From CAVPLM01 sp963713545 (GTDB lineage: Bacteria > Actinomycetota > Thermoleophilia > RBG-16-64-13), in contig CAVQME010000009.1 in the NCBI GenBank assembly GCA_963713545.1, positions 123,988-187,987 of the forward strand: DNA of 64,000 nt, given 5' to 3'. Every line of letters begins with the position of its first letter. Position 1 is the stretch's first letter. A model generated the notes under the pieces. It did not search any database, had not been told where the DNA came from, and was given only the letters and a program-made list of their open reading frames with translations. A program made the translations under genes and the position numbers. This document shows, one piece after another, positions 1-7,828 of the stretch.

Positions 1-350
1 GCGGCTGCGAACTCTTCCGGCGACAGGATGCCTGCCTGCTGCATCTCGGCGAGTTGCTGGAGCTGCGCCATGGTGTCGGGAGCCGCCGCGGCCGCCGGGG
101 CGGCAGCTGGTGGCGGCGCCATGGCCTGCTGCTGGGCTACGGCTGCGGCTGCAGCTTGCGCGGCAGCGGCCTCCATGGCGGCTTGCTGCTCCTGCGCCTG
201 ATAGGCGGCCAATTCCTGCTGATCGGCGGCCGCTTGCTGCTGACCGGCGGCCTTCGTCTGCTGATGGTGGCTCACCGCCCCAACTGTTCCAGCTACCACG
301 GCGGTCGTGGCCGCCACTCTCACCAGGCCGGGTCCTCTTCTGCGCCTCAT
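1..350 (-). CDS. Small basic, Ala/Gln-rich protein with C-terminal SHOCT-like motif (partial)
   Basis: The gene runs off the left edge of the window; 116 codons are visible. It starts MRRRRGPGL, has one short hydrophobic stretch (about residues 10-27), then a long low-complexity Ala/Gln/Pro segment (about 30-90). It ends, as far as seen, with MAQLQQLAEMQQAGILSPEE, which fits the SHOCT oligomerisation motif that closes many bacterial membrane-anchored proteins. The ATG at 348-350 is preceded by AAAGGAG at good spacing. It lies 34 bases downstream of the DUF6325 gene on the same strand, so the two are probably co-transcribed. A basic head, one TM-like segment and a SHOCT-like tail recur in the protein at 32917-33201. 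Function is unknown; SHOCT assignment is from motif only. Confidence 0.7.
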   Translation of the reverse strand, partial: MRRRRGPGLVRVAATTAVVAGTVGAVSHHQQTKAAGQQQAAADQQELAAYQAQEQQAAMEAAAAQAAAAAVAQQQAMAPPPAAAPAAAAAPDTMAQLQQLAEMQQAGILSPEEFAA

Positions 351-384
351 CCTTGGTCTCCTTTCAGTTCAGTGGTAGTCAGTG

Positions 385-807
385 TCAGCCCGCGTCCGCG
401 TAGTCGATGGCCGCCTGCACCAGCTCGTAGGGGATGCGGTTCGAGCCGACGAGGACGCCGCCCGCTTCTCGCACAGTGTCGGCGAATCTCCGGGCCCAGA
501 GGTTCTCCCAGATGAGCACCGCGGCTGAACTATTGGGTTCGAGCTCGTCGGCGATGAACATGAGGTCCTCTTCGTTTATGAGATCGCCGATGGCCTTTTC
601 AAACGCGAAGGCTTCCGCCTCCTCGGTGGCCAGCTCTTCGAACTCAAATGCCATCACCGAACCATCCGCATCTTTCTTGACGAAGGCTAGGTCCATCACC
701 CGGATGGTGCCGTTGTCTACTAGATCCCCCAGAGCAGGAAGGATCTCTCCCTTGAACTTGTTCCCCGGAAACCCGATCACGATGTATTCAACGGGCCCCA
801 ACGACAT
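385..807 (-). CDS. DUF6325 family protein
   Basis: This 140-aa acidic soluble protein begins MSLGPVEYIVIGFPGNKFKG and contains the family-typical ELVDNGTIRVMDLAFVKKD (strand-rich N-terminal half) and AAVLIWENLWA (C-terminal half). The family is common in Actinobacteria, was formerly annotated as DUF1269, and has no known biochemical role; neighbours are often small SHOCT or basic membrane proteins, as here. A paralogue sits at 26716-27141 with the same core (GxIxPxLxxLxxxGxIRxxD, AAVLxxWENLW). The ATG at 807 gives the usual family length. The 235 bases upstream (808-1042) separate it from a divergent regulator gene and hold no recognised site. Confidence 0.85.
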   Translation of the reverse strand: MSLGPVEYIVIGFPGNKFKGEILPALGDLVDNGTIRVMDLAFVKKDADGSVMAFEFEELATEEAEAFAFEKAIGDLINEEDLMFIADELEPNSSAAVLIWENLWARRFADTVREAGGVLVGSNRIPYELVQAAIDYADAG

Positions 808-1042
808 AATTTTGCCTCGCTTTCCTCCGTAGTGCTTATGAGAACGTGTTCCATCGCGTGCCGCGTGAACAGCCTAGCACCGCGAGTCCAGATTCATTGT
901 AAGAGATGCCCGGAAGCTCGGGAAGCACCATAAGGGGCTAATGATGGTGCAGCCGGTAGGCTAAAATACGCCGTCGCCGGCTTCAAGCCGAAGACTCCTC
1001 AGAGGTGCGGTCACTGCCGATCAAGATGCGGGCTGCCGAAAC

Positions 1043-3751
1043 ATGAGAACCACGGGCGGTATCCTACGTCCGAAGCTGCGGCCGCCGCGGCTGGGGCCGG
1101 ATCGGTTGGAACGGCAACGGCTGCTCGCCCGGCTGGACCAGGGGCTGACCGGACAGTTCACCTTGGTCGCGGCCCCGGCGGGCTATGGCAAGACGACGCT
1201 GCTCGCCCAATGGATCAGGTATCAAGATCTGCCTTCGGCCTGGCTGGCACTGGACGAGGGGGACAACGAGCCCAGCCTCCTCTTGGAAGAGCTGGCCGCA
1301 GCGGTCAGGACCGTGTTTCCCGACTCCTGCCAGGGCATCAGCTCCCTGCTCGGCCGTCCAGGGCTCCCATCCCTCGAGATAATGACTCGGGAGTTCGCAA
1401 ACGATCTGGATGACCTTGATGAGTTCATCTTGGTGCTTGATGATTGCCACAACCTGAAGGACCCGCGCGTCCTCGAGATCCTCCGCCGCCTCACCTACCA
1501 GCCCCCCGCCTCACTCCACCTGGTTCTCTCGTGCCGGGCGGACCCCCTACTGCCCCTCGGCGCCCTACGCGGGCGGGGGCTTCTGCAGGAGATCCGGGCT
1601 GCCGACCTCCGCTTCAATTACGAGGAAGCGGAGGCATACCTTGATCAAGTATTCGAGCGGCCTTTGACGGAGAGTCAGCTGAAGTCGCTGCTCGATCGGA
1701 CAGAAGGCTGGATTGCCGGCCTGCATCTGGCCGTGCTCTCGCTTGTGGGTCGGGAGGATTTCGAAAAGGGCATCCGAGAGTTCGCCGGCAGCGACCGCTA
1801 CATCGCCGACTACCTCATGGACGAGCTTTGGACCCGGCTCGATCCGACGGTTAGAGAGTACCTTCTGGCCACTTCGATCCTTGACCGCGTGTCTGCGCCG
1901 CTGGGCAGGGCGGTCATCGGTGAGGGGGCTATCGACTTCATCGAAGGGCGTTCCATCCTGGAGTGGTTGGAAGAAGCGAACCTCTTCGTGGTCTCTGTTG
2001 ACGAGCAGCGGGAATGGTTCCGTTATCACCACCTCTTCAGAGACATGTTGCGCCGCTCACTCCACACCACCGGGTCCGAAGCGGACGTGTCCGCTCTCCA
2101 CGTTCGTGCGGCCGGATGGCTGGGCGCCCATGATCTCGTCGACGATGCGTTGGGCCACCTTCTGCATGCGGGAAGACCGGAGCTTGCCGCGGAGTTGGTC
2201 GAAGGGAAACGCCAAGTCGCCATCGACCGGGAGCAGTGGCGGGCGCTGGAGCGTTGGGTGGATAGGTTGGGCCCAGACGTAGTCGCTGCTCGGCCTCGTC
2301 TTATGCTGGTCTACGCTTGGCTGGCGCAGCAACGGGCTGACTTCGCGGAGATGGGCAGCTACTGCGACCGGGCCGAGCAACTGCTCGGGCAGTCGGAGCA
2401 GCCGGTCGATGACGATGGGGCCCTTCGGGGAGAGGTCGCCACTCTGCGTGCGCACCTCAGCTACTGGCGAGCTGATGGCGAGAAGGCCTTGCTGTATTCC
2501 CGCCAGGCGCAGACAAGTCTTCCTCCCGATTATCGCCACGCCCGGGCCACAGCCGCGGTCTTCGAGGGTGCTGGTCTGCACCTGCTCGGTCGGAACCAAG
2601 AAGCCTTCGACGTCTTCCGCCGGGGCTCTTTCGGCGATTACGGAAGGGGCCTCCATCCCCGGGTCATGGTTGGATTGGCCCTATTGGGATTCGCGACCGG
2701 CCAAGTCGACTACGCAGAACGTGTGGCAAATACCCTCCTATCTCAGGCGATCACTCTCGATCTGGGGGACAGCCTAGGCTGGGGTTACGACTTCCTCGGG
2801 TTGGCTGCCTACCTGCGCAATAACCTCTCCATGGCAGAGGAGCATTTCGGATCGGTCGACCCGTACGCAACTTACGTCGTTCCGGCCAAGCAGTCCGCGT
2901 ACGGTTTGGCGTGGCTGGATTGCGCTCAGGGCAGACCGGAGGAGGCCCTTGGGGTCATGGACCGGTTCAGCTCTGTCGCTTCCGATCTCAAACTACCTCT
3001 CGAGCCCGAGATCCGGCTGCTGCGCGGACGCTTGGCCGCTCTGTCTGGTCGCCCCTCAGGCGAAGAGGATCTTGCTCGAAGCCTCCTTCCTGCGCCAGGC
3101 GAAGGACTTCTGCAGCTGAACATGTGCCACGAGCTCAGCGGGATCAGTGCCCTAGCGGTTCTGCTGATGGAGGGGAGCGAGGATGATCTGGTTGCCTGCC
3201 AAGCGGGGCTGGGACGCCTACTCGCCAGCGCCGAGGCGACCGGAAACATCTTCCGCTCCGTGCAATGCCTCATCCTCCAGGCGCTTCTTCACGACCGACA
3301 GGACCGCAATCCTGAAGCGCTGGCCTCGCTTGCCCAAGCAGTCGCGCTGGCGAGGCCCGGTCGCCTGGTCCGGCTGTTCCCGGAGATGGGTGCGCGGGCG
3401 CACACGTTCCTGCGGGCGCTACGCGTTCGCGGAAGCGCCGATGCTTTTCTAGACGGTTTGATAGCCTCGTTCGCAGGGCAGGAGTCTGCAAAGGGCGTCA
3501 GCTCTCGGATTCACCCGGCGGATGCCGGTGGGGGCTACCTCTTGGACACTCTGCTGACAAATCGGGAACTCGATGTGCTCGAACTGCTGGAACAGCGCTT
3601 GAGTAACAAAGAGATCGCCAGGCGGCTCGTCATCTCCCCCGCCACGGTCAAGCGCCATACCCTCAGCATCTACAGTAAGCTGGGCGTGGGCAGCAGGCGC
3701 GAGGCGGCCGCCAAAGCCCGGCACCTGGGGATCCTTTCGGCCCCGCACTAG
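1043..3751 (+). CDS. LuxR-family transcriptional regulator, MalT/LAL type
   Basis: This 902-aa protein has the large ATP-binding LuxR (LAL) architecture. An N-terminal STAND-type ATPase carries a Walker A motif APAGYGKTT (about residues 44-52) and a Walker B-like LVLDDCH (about 132). A long helical, TPR-like middle (about 350-820) follows, then a C-terminal LuxR helix-turn-helix with LTNRELDVLELL and LSNKEIARRLVISPATVKRH (about 833-890). Such proteins activate transcription after binding an inducer and ATP. It is followed 152 bases later by an 84-aa protein and a catabolic operon (zinc dehydrogenase, cyclase, CoA-disulfide reductase), which is its likely target. A same-length paralogue occupies 7829-10537 in the same arrangement. 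No strong ribosome site precedes the ATG at 1043; TAAAAT at 962-967 could be a -10 box. Confidence 0.92.
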   Translation: MRTTGGILRPKLRPPRLGPDRLERQRLLARLDQGLTGQFTLVAAPAGYGKTTLLAQWIRYQDLPSAWLALDEGDNEPSLLLEELAAAVRTVFPDSCQGISSLLGRPGLPSLEIMTREFANDLDDLDEFILVLDDCHNLKDPRVLEILRRLTYQPPASLHLVLSCRADPLLPLGALRGRGLLQEIRAADLRFNYEEAEAYLDQVFERPLTESQLKSLLDRTEGWIAGLHLAVLSLVGREDFEKGIREFAGSDRYIADYLMDELWTRLDPTVREYLLATSILDRVSAPLGRAVIGEGAIDFIEGRSILEWLEEANLFVVSVDEQREWFRYHHLFRDMLRRSLHTTGSEADVSALHVRAAGWLGAHDLVDDALGHLLHAGRPELAAELVEGKRQVAIDREQWRALERWVDRLGPDVVAARPRLMLVYAWLAQQRADFAEMGSYCDRAEQLLGQSEQPVDDDGALRGEVATLRAHLSYWRADGEKALLYSRQAQTSLPPDYRHARATAAVFEGAGLHLLGRNQEAFDVFRRGSFGDYGRGLHPRVMVGLALLGFATGQVDYAERVANTLLSQAITLDLGDSLGWGYDFLGLAAYLRNNLSMAEEHFGSVDPYATYVVPAKQSAYGLAWLDCAQGRPEEALGVMDRFSSVASDLKLPLEPEIRLLRGRLAALSGRPSGEEDLARSLLPAPGEGLLQLNMCHELSGISALAVLLMEGSEDDLVACQAGLGRLLASAEATGNIFRSVQCLILQALLHDRQDRNPEALASLAQAVALARPGRLVRLFPEMGARAHTFLRALRVRGSADAFLDGLIASFAGQESAKGVSSRIHPADAGGGYLLDTLLTNRELDVLELLEQRLSNKEIARRLVISPATVKRHTLSIYSKLGVGSRREAAAKARHLGILSAPH

Positions 3752-3850
3752 CCTCCCCGCAGGGCAGCAGTCTCCCTATCGCGCCAACCAGTCGGCCGCG
3801 CCCGCCCGAAGGCGACCATACTTGCACCCTTGTGGTGCTGTGCGGAAGCA

Positions 3851-3876
3851 CCTCCCTGGTCTAGCCTGGAATAGAA
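3851..3876 (+). promoter_or_regulatory. Candidate shared regulatory element upstream of the 84-aa gene
   Basis: The sequence CCTCCCTGGTCTAGCCTGGA lies about 35-50 bases before the ATG at 3904. The other 84-aa gene (start 10669) is preceded by a closely similar TCTAG-centred element at 10618-10640. Conservation of this block upstream of two paralogous genes, each following a LAL regulator, suggests an operator or promoter used by those regulators. This is inferred from two examples only. Confidence 0.35.
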
Positions 3877-3903
3877 CTACCACTCCGGTATTGGGGGAAG
3901 AGT

Positions 3904-4158
3904 ATGGCATCTACCGACCTACCTGATTTCCCCAGCGACGCCCCGGCTCTCTACGAGATCCGGGTCCGCGGTGCTCTGGACCAGACGTGGTGCGGACTGA
4001 TCGAAGGGATGACACTGGAGGTGTTGCCCGACGACCCTCAGCCGGTGACGGCGCTTCGCGTGGTCGTGCCCGACCAGGCCGCGCTGGCAGGCCTTCTGGA
4101 CGCGCTGTTCGGCGTCAACGCCACCGTGCTTTCGGTCACGGCCCTGGAAGCGGCATAA
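3904..4158 (+). CDS. Conserved 84-aa protein of unknown function, LAL-associated
   Basis: I do not recognise a named family. The 84 residues contain a central ALYEIRVRGALDQTW...IEGMTLEVL and a C-terminal VVPDQAALAGLLDALFGVNA, suggesting a small alpha/beta fold; there is no TM segment or signal peptide. The ATG at 3904 follows GGGGAAGAGT. A paralogue of identical length is at 10669-10923, again directly after a LAL regulator and before a catabolic operon, with the same ALYEI, IEVxxDDxxP and DQAALAGL blocks. That repeated placement suggests a role tied to the regulator, for example as effector-binding or modulatory partner. That role is inference. Confidence 0.75.
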   Translation: MASTDLPDFPSDAPALYEIRVRGALDQTWCGLIEGMTLEVLPDDPQPVTALRVVVPDQAALAGLLDALFGVNATVLSVTALEAA

Positions 4159-4190
4159 GAGACCGGCAGGGCGGCCAGATAGGAGACATC

Positions 4191-5287
4191 ATGAAAGCAT
4201 TGGCGGCTTTTCCCGGCAGTCGAGAGGTGCGACTCATAGACCACCCCGAGCCGGTGGTTGCGGGGCCCACCGAAGTCAAGCTGCGGATACTCGAGGCCGG
4301 GATCTGCGGGACCGACCGTGAGATCACCTCGTTCGAGTACGGGACCCCGCCCGTCGACTCTCCCTATCTCGTCATCGGTCACGAAGCGCTTGGCGAAGTG
4401 GTCGAAGTCGGGAGTGATGTCACTCGGCCTGACTCTCGGCGACCTCGCAGTGCCGATGGTGCGCCGTCCCTGCTCAGACGATTGGTGTGGCCCTTGCCGT
4501 CACGGTCGCCAGGACTTCTGCATCACCGGCGATTTCACCGAGCGGGGCATCAAAGGGGCGCACGGCTACATGACCGAGTTCGTCGTCGACGACGAGCGTT
4601 ACATGGTGAAGGTGCCCAAGGAGCTTGCGCGACGTCGCGGTCTTGCTGGAACCACTGACTGTGGCCGAGAAAGCGGGCGAGCAGGCCCGGGTCTTGGTGC
4701 AAAGACTGCCCGGCGACCTCAAGTATGATCCGAGTAACCTCCACGCGGTCGTTCTTGGGGCGGGCCCTATCGGGCTGTTGGGGGCGATGAAACTGATGGA
4801 TGCCGGTTTCAACACCTGGGTCTACTCAATGGATCGAGCCGACAGCCCCAACGTCCAGATCGCGACTGCCATCGGCGCCCAGTTCATCTCCGCGGCCGAG
4901 CACCCACCGACAGAACTGGCCGCCATAGTCGGCAACATCAGCCTGATGTACGAGGCTACCGGCATCGCCAAGGTGGCCTTCGACGCGCTGAGCGTGCTCG
5001 GTGTGAACGGTGTGTTTCTCTCCACGGGCGTACCGGCGATAGGGGACCCGATCGAGATCGGCGCTCAGCAGATCATGCGCAACCTGGTCCTCAACAACCA
5101 GGTCATGTGCGGCACGGTCAACGCGGGCCGCGCCTCCTTCGAGGAAGGGCTCGAGGATCTGGGGGCCTTCATGGGGCGCTTCCCGGAAGCCGTTCGCGCC
5201 ATGATCACGGCCCGCGTACCTCTCGATGAAGCCCGCGAGGCCGTTCTTGCGCGGGGCGGGATCAAGACGGTCGTCACGGTGGCGTGA
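4191..5287 (+). CDS. Zinc-dependent glucose/alcohol dehydrogenase (MDR superfamily), two frameshifts
   Basis: The product is an NAD(P)-dependent medium-chain dehydrogenase most like glucose 1-dehydrogenases. Visible are AGICGTDREI (catalytic zinc Cys region, about residue 40), IGHEALGEVVEVG (about 65), a structural-zinc lobe CSDDWCGPCRHGRQDFC, and the nucleotide-binding loop VVLGAGPIGLLGAMKL. The reading frame shifts near 4430 (GSDVT continues as GLTLGDLAVP in the next frame) and near 4624 (KVPKE continues as LRDVAVLLEP). Each is explained by one extra C, and the joined product is about 365 aa, normal for the family. The ATG at 4191 follows AGGAG. It heads the operon downstream of the first LAL regulator. 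Substrate is unproven; a sugar is the best guess. Confidence 0.8.
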
Positions 5288-5324
5288 ATATCGCGATGGC
5301 CGGAGAATCTTGACAGGAGGGACG

Positions 5325-5999
5325 ATGGCTTCACCCTGGATCGACGTTTCGGTGACTCTGCGAACCGGCATGGTCAACTGGCCGGGCGATCCGCCGGTCC
5401 GTTTCAGCCACGCTCTGAGCATCGAGCGGGGCGACCCATGCACGGTCTCCCAGCTTGAGTTGGGCGCGCATACGGGCACGCACATGGACGCGCCGGCGCA
5501 CTTCGTGCGCGGCGGAACAGGCATCGACACCATGCCGCTTGAAGCAGCCATCGGACCGGCGCGGGTGATCCCCATCCGCGACCGCGAGTCCGTCAAGGTC
5601 GACGAGTTGACAGGGCACGACATCCAGCCTGGCGAGCGGATCCTTTTCAAGACCCACAACTCTGAACACTGCTGGGATACCGACAGCTTCGTGGAGGACT
5701 TCGTCTACCTGTCGGCACCGGCGGCCCAGTTTCTCGTCGAGCGAGGGGTGAGGCTCGTGGGGATCGACTATCTCTCCGTCGGTGGTTTTCAGGCGGACGG
5801 AGAAGAGACGCACCAGGCCCTGCTCAAAGCCGGCATCTGGATCATCGAGGGGCTGGACCTGAAGCAGGTGCGACCGGGTCGAGTGGAGCTGGTCTGTCTG
5901 CCTCTCAAGATCGCCGGGGGCGACGGCGCGCCGGCCCGAGCGCTCGTGCGTCAACTCGGCGACGACGGCGACGGGCAGGCGCCGACCGGCATCAACTAG
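5325..5999 (+). CDS. Cyclase family protein (kynurenine formamidase-like metal hydrolase)
   Basis: This 224-aa protein has the PF04199 signature HTGTHMDAPAHF (about residues 48-59), whose His and Asp residues bind the metal in kynurenine formamidase and related amidohydrolases. It also has YLSVGG and a C-terminal LVCLPLKIAGGDGAPARA typical of the fold. The start at 5325 is set by an AGGAGG six bases upstream; an in-frame start at 5226 would overlap the previous gene and lacks this site. It is 37 bases after the dehydrogenase and 21 bases before the CoA-disulfide reductase gene, so the three look co-transcribed. The family opens amide, lactone or similar bonds. The real substrate is not indicated; with a sugar-type dehydrogenase beside it, a lactone is possible. 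Confidence 0.8.
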   Translation: MASPWIDVSVTLRTGMVNWPGDPPVRFSHALSIERGDPCTVSQLELGAHTGTHMDAPAHFVRGGTGIDTMPLEAAIGPARVIPIRDRESVKVDELTGHDIQPGERILFKTHNSEHCWDTDSFVEDFVYLSAPAAQFLVERGVRLVGIDYLSVGGFQADGEETHQALLKAGIWIIEGLDLKQVRPGRVELVCLPLKIAGGDGAPARALVRQLGDDGDGQAPTGIN

Positions 6000-6020
6000 G
6001 TCATCAAAGGAGAGACGATC

Positions 6021-7715
6021 ATGAAGGTCATCATCGTGGGTGGAGTGGCCGGTGGCGCGTCGTGCGCGGCGCGTCTGCGCCGGCTGGACGAAACGGCCGA
6101 GATCCTCATGGTTGAGCGCGGCCCGTACGTGTCGTACGCAAACTGCGGGCTTCCCTACCACATCGGTGACGTGATCGAAAAAGAGTCGAGCCTCCTGGTG
6201 GCGACAGAGGAGACATTTCGCCACACGTTCGCGATCGACTGCCGGACCCGCTGCGAGGTGACCGCCATCTCGCCCAAAGCGAAGACGGTGGAGCTCAAGA
6301 ACCACGCCACCGGCGAGGTGACTACCGAGAAATACGACAAGCTCGTGCTCTCGCCCGGGGCGGCTCCCATCCGTCCACCGCTTCCCGGCATCGACCTCCC
6401 TGGGATCTTCTCGGTCCGGACCGTGCCCGACGCGAGGGAGATCCGGGAGTGGCTCGAACAGGGAGCCAGTGGTCTGTCGGAAGAGCGCAAGTCCTCCGTA
6501 TTCCACGCGGTGGGCGGCGCAAGGCGTGCGGTGGTGGTCGGCGGGGGATACATCGGTCTCGAGATGGCGGAGAACCTGGTCCATCGCGGGCTCGACGTGA
6601 CGGTGGTCGAGATGCTCGACCAGGTCATGGCTCCGCTCGATCCGGAGTGCGCTCGGCTCGTCGAGAGCCACCTGGAACACCACGGCGTCCACCTCGCCCT
6701 CAACGACGCGGTGGCCGGGTTCGAGCAGACCGCGAGCGGCTCGCTCGAGGTCTTCACCAAGGCCGGCAAGGTCCATCCGGCAGACATCGTGATCCTGGCC
6801 ATCGGCGTGCGTCCGGAGACAGCGCTTGCCAAAGCGGCCGGGCTCGAGATCGGAGAGCGCGGCGGGATCCGTGTGGACGAACAGATGCGCACCAGCGACC
6901 CGGACATCTTCGCCGTGGGTGACGCGGTCGAAGTCAAGGACTATGTCACCGGTGAATGGTCCCTCATCCCCCTGGCCGGGCCGGCAAACCGGCAGGGCCG
7001 GATCGTGGCCGATGTGATCTCCGGGCGCGACTCGCGCTTCCGCGGCACGCAGGGCACCTCGGTGATCGGGATCTTCGGAGCCACGGTGGCCATGACCGGC
7101 GCCAATGAGAAGCTGCTCGTTCGGTCGGGCCAGACCGACTTCGAGAAGATCTATCTCTTCCCGAATTCGCACGCCGGCTACTATCCGGGCGCCAAGACGA
7201 TCGTACTCAAGGTCATCTTCCGGAAGTCCGACGGCCGTCTCTTGGGGGCGCAGGCGCTGGGGCTGGACGGCGTCGAGAAGCGCATCGACGTACTGGCTCT
7301 GGCCATCCAGATGGGCGCGACCGTATACGACCTGGAAGAGGCCGAGCTCTGCTATGCGCCGCCGTTCGGAAGCGCGAAGGACCCCGTCAACTTCGCGGGG
7401 ATGGTCGCCGCCGACGTTCTTCGCGGCGACATGCCACTCGCCCACTGGACCTCGGTGGACGGCCAGTTCCTCCTCGATGTGCGCAACCCTGCCGAGTTGG
7501 CCGCGGAATCCGTTCCCGGCGCGGTCAACATCCCGCTACCCGAGCTGCGCGGGCGCTTGGGCGAACTGCCGCGCGATCGCGAGATCCTCGTGATCTGCCG
7601 CTCAGCTCAGCGCGCCTACTACGCGACGCGCATCCTGATGCAGAACGGGTTCAAAGTCAGGAACCTCTCTGGAGGCATGCTGTCGCGGTCGATGCTGGGG
7701 GGCGGAGATAGATAG
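6021..7715 (+). CDS. CoA-disulfide reductase-like FAD oxidoreductase fused to rhodanese domain
   Basis: A 564-aa flavoprotein. An N-terminal FAD-binding fold (IIVGGVAGGASCAARLRR) is followed by the single redox Cys in YANCGLPYHIGD (about residue 42), the hallmark of CoA-disulfide and related persulfide reductases. A second nucleotide-binding motif VVVGGGYIGLEMAENL (about 173), FAVGDAVE, and the dimerisation domain follow. The last about 90 residues form a rhodanese domain with active Cys in ICRSAQRAY. CoADR-rhodanese fusions reduce CoA disulfide, CoA-persulfide or polysulfide with NAD(P)H, linking thiol redox and sulfane sulfur. An ATG at 6021 follows AAAGGAGAGACG. It is the last gene of the first LAL-associated operon. 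Both catalytic Cys residues are present, so it should be active. Confidence 0.88.
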   Translation: MKVIIVGGVAGGASCAARLRRLDETAEILMVERGPYVSYANCGLPYHIGDVIEKESSLLVATEETFRHTFAIDCRTRCEVTAISPKAKTVELKNHATGEVTTEKYDKLVLSPGAAPIRPPLPGIDLPGIFSVRTVPDAREIREWLEQGASGLSEERKSSVFHAVGGARRAVVVGGGYIGLEMAENLVHRGLDVTVVEMLDQVMAPLDPECARLVESHLEHHGVHLALNDAVAGFEQTASGSLEVFTKAGKVHPADIVILAIGVRPETALAKAAGLEIGERGGIRVDEQMRTSDPDIFAVGDAVEVKDYVTGEWSLIPLAGPANRQGRIVADVISGRDSRFRGTQGTSVIGIFGATVAMTGANEKLLVRSGQTDFEKIYLFPNSHAGYYPGAKTIVLKVIFRKSDGRLLGAQALGLDGVEKRIDVLALAIQMGATVYDLEEAELCYAPPFGSAKDPVNFAGMVAADVLRGDMPLAHWTSVDGQFLLDVRNPAELAAESVPGAVNIPLPELRGRLGELPRDREILVICRSAQRAYYATRILMQNGFKVRNLSGGMLSRSMLGGGDR

Positions 7716-7816
7716 CTCCATCCGGTAGGACCTGAACAAGCTGGGTCACGGGAACAAGCCTCCTGAGCTACATGGGTATCGGGACTTGACATTCCCATGA
7801 CGACGGTCGGGCGGGG

Positions 7817-7822
7817 TATAGT
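7817..7822 (+). promoter_or_regulatory. Candidate -10 box of a leaderless transcript
   Basis: TATAGT lies seven bases before the GTG start at 7829, with no ribosome binding site between. That spacing places transcription start at or next to the GTG, as in the leaderless mRNAs common in Actinobacteria. No convincing -35 is seen at 17 bases; TTGACA at 7786-7791 is too far. Confidence 0.4.
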
Positions 7823-7828
7823 TTTGGC

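Noticed and set aside
54..515. Plus-strand frames at the left edge
   Set aside because: They are shadows of the minus-strand SHOCT-like and DUF6325 genes, which have proper starts and family motifs.
5331..7445. Long minus-strand open frame (704 codons) opposite the cyclase and CoA-disulfide reductase genes
   Set aside because: It is antisense to two genes with clear motifs; high GC leaves such frames open. Its product is Asp/His/Arg-rich with no recognisable domain.
7786..7822. TTGACA as -35 of the second LAL regulator promoter
   Set aside because: It is 25 bases from the TATAGT box, too far for a sigma-70 promoter.
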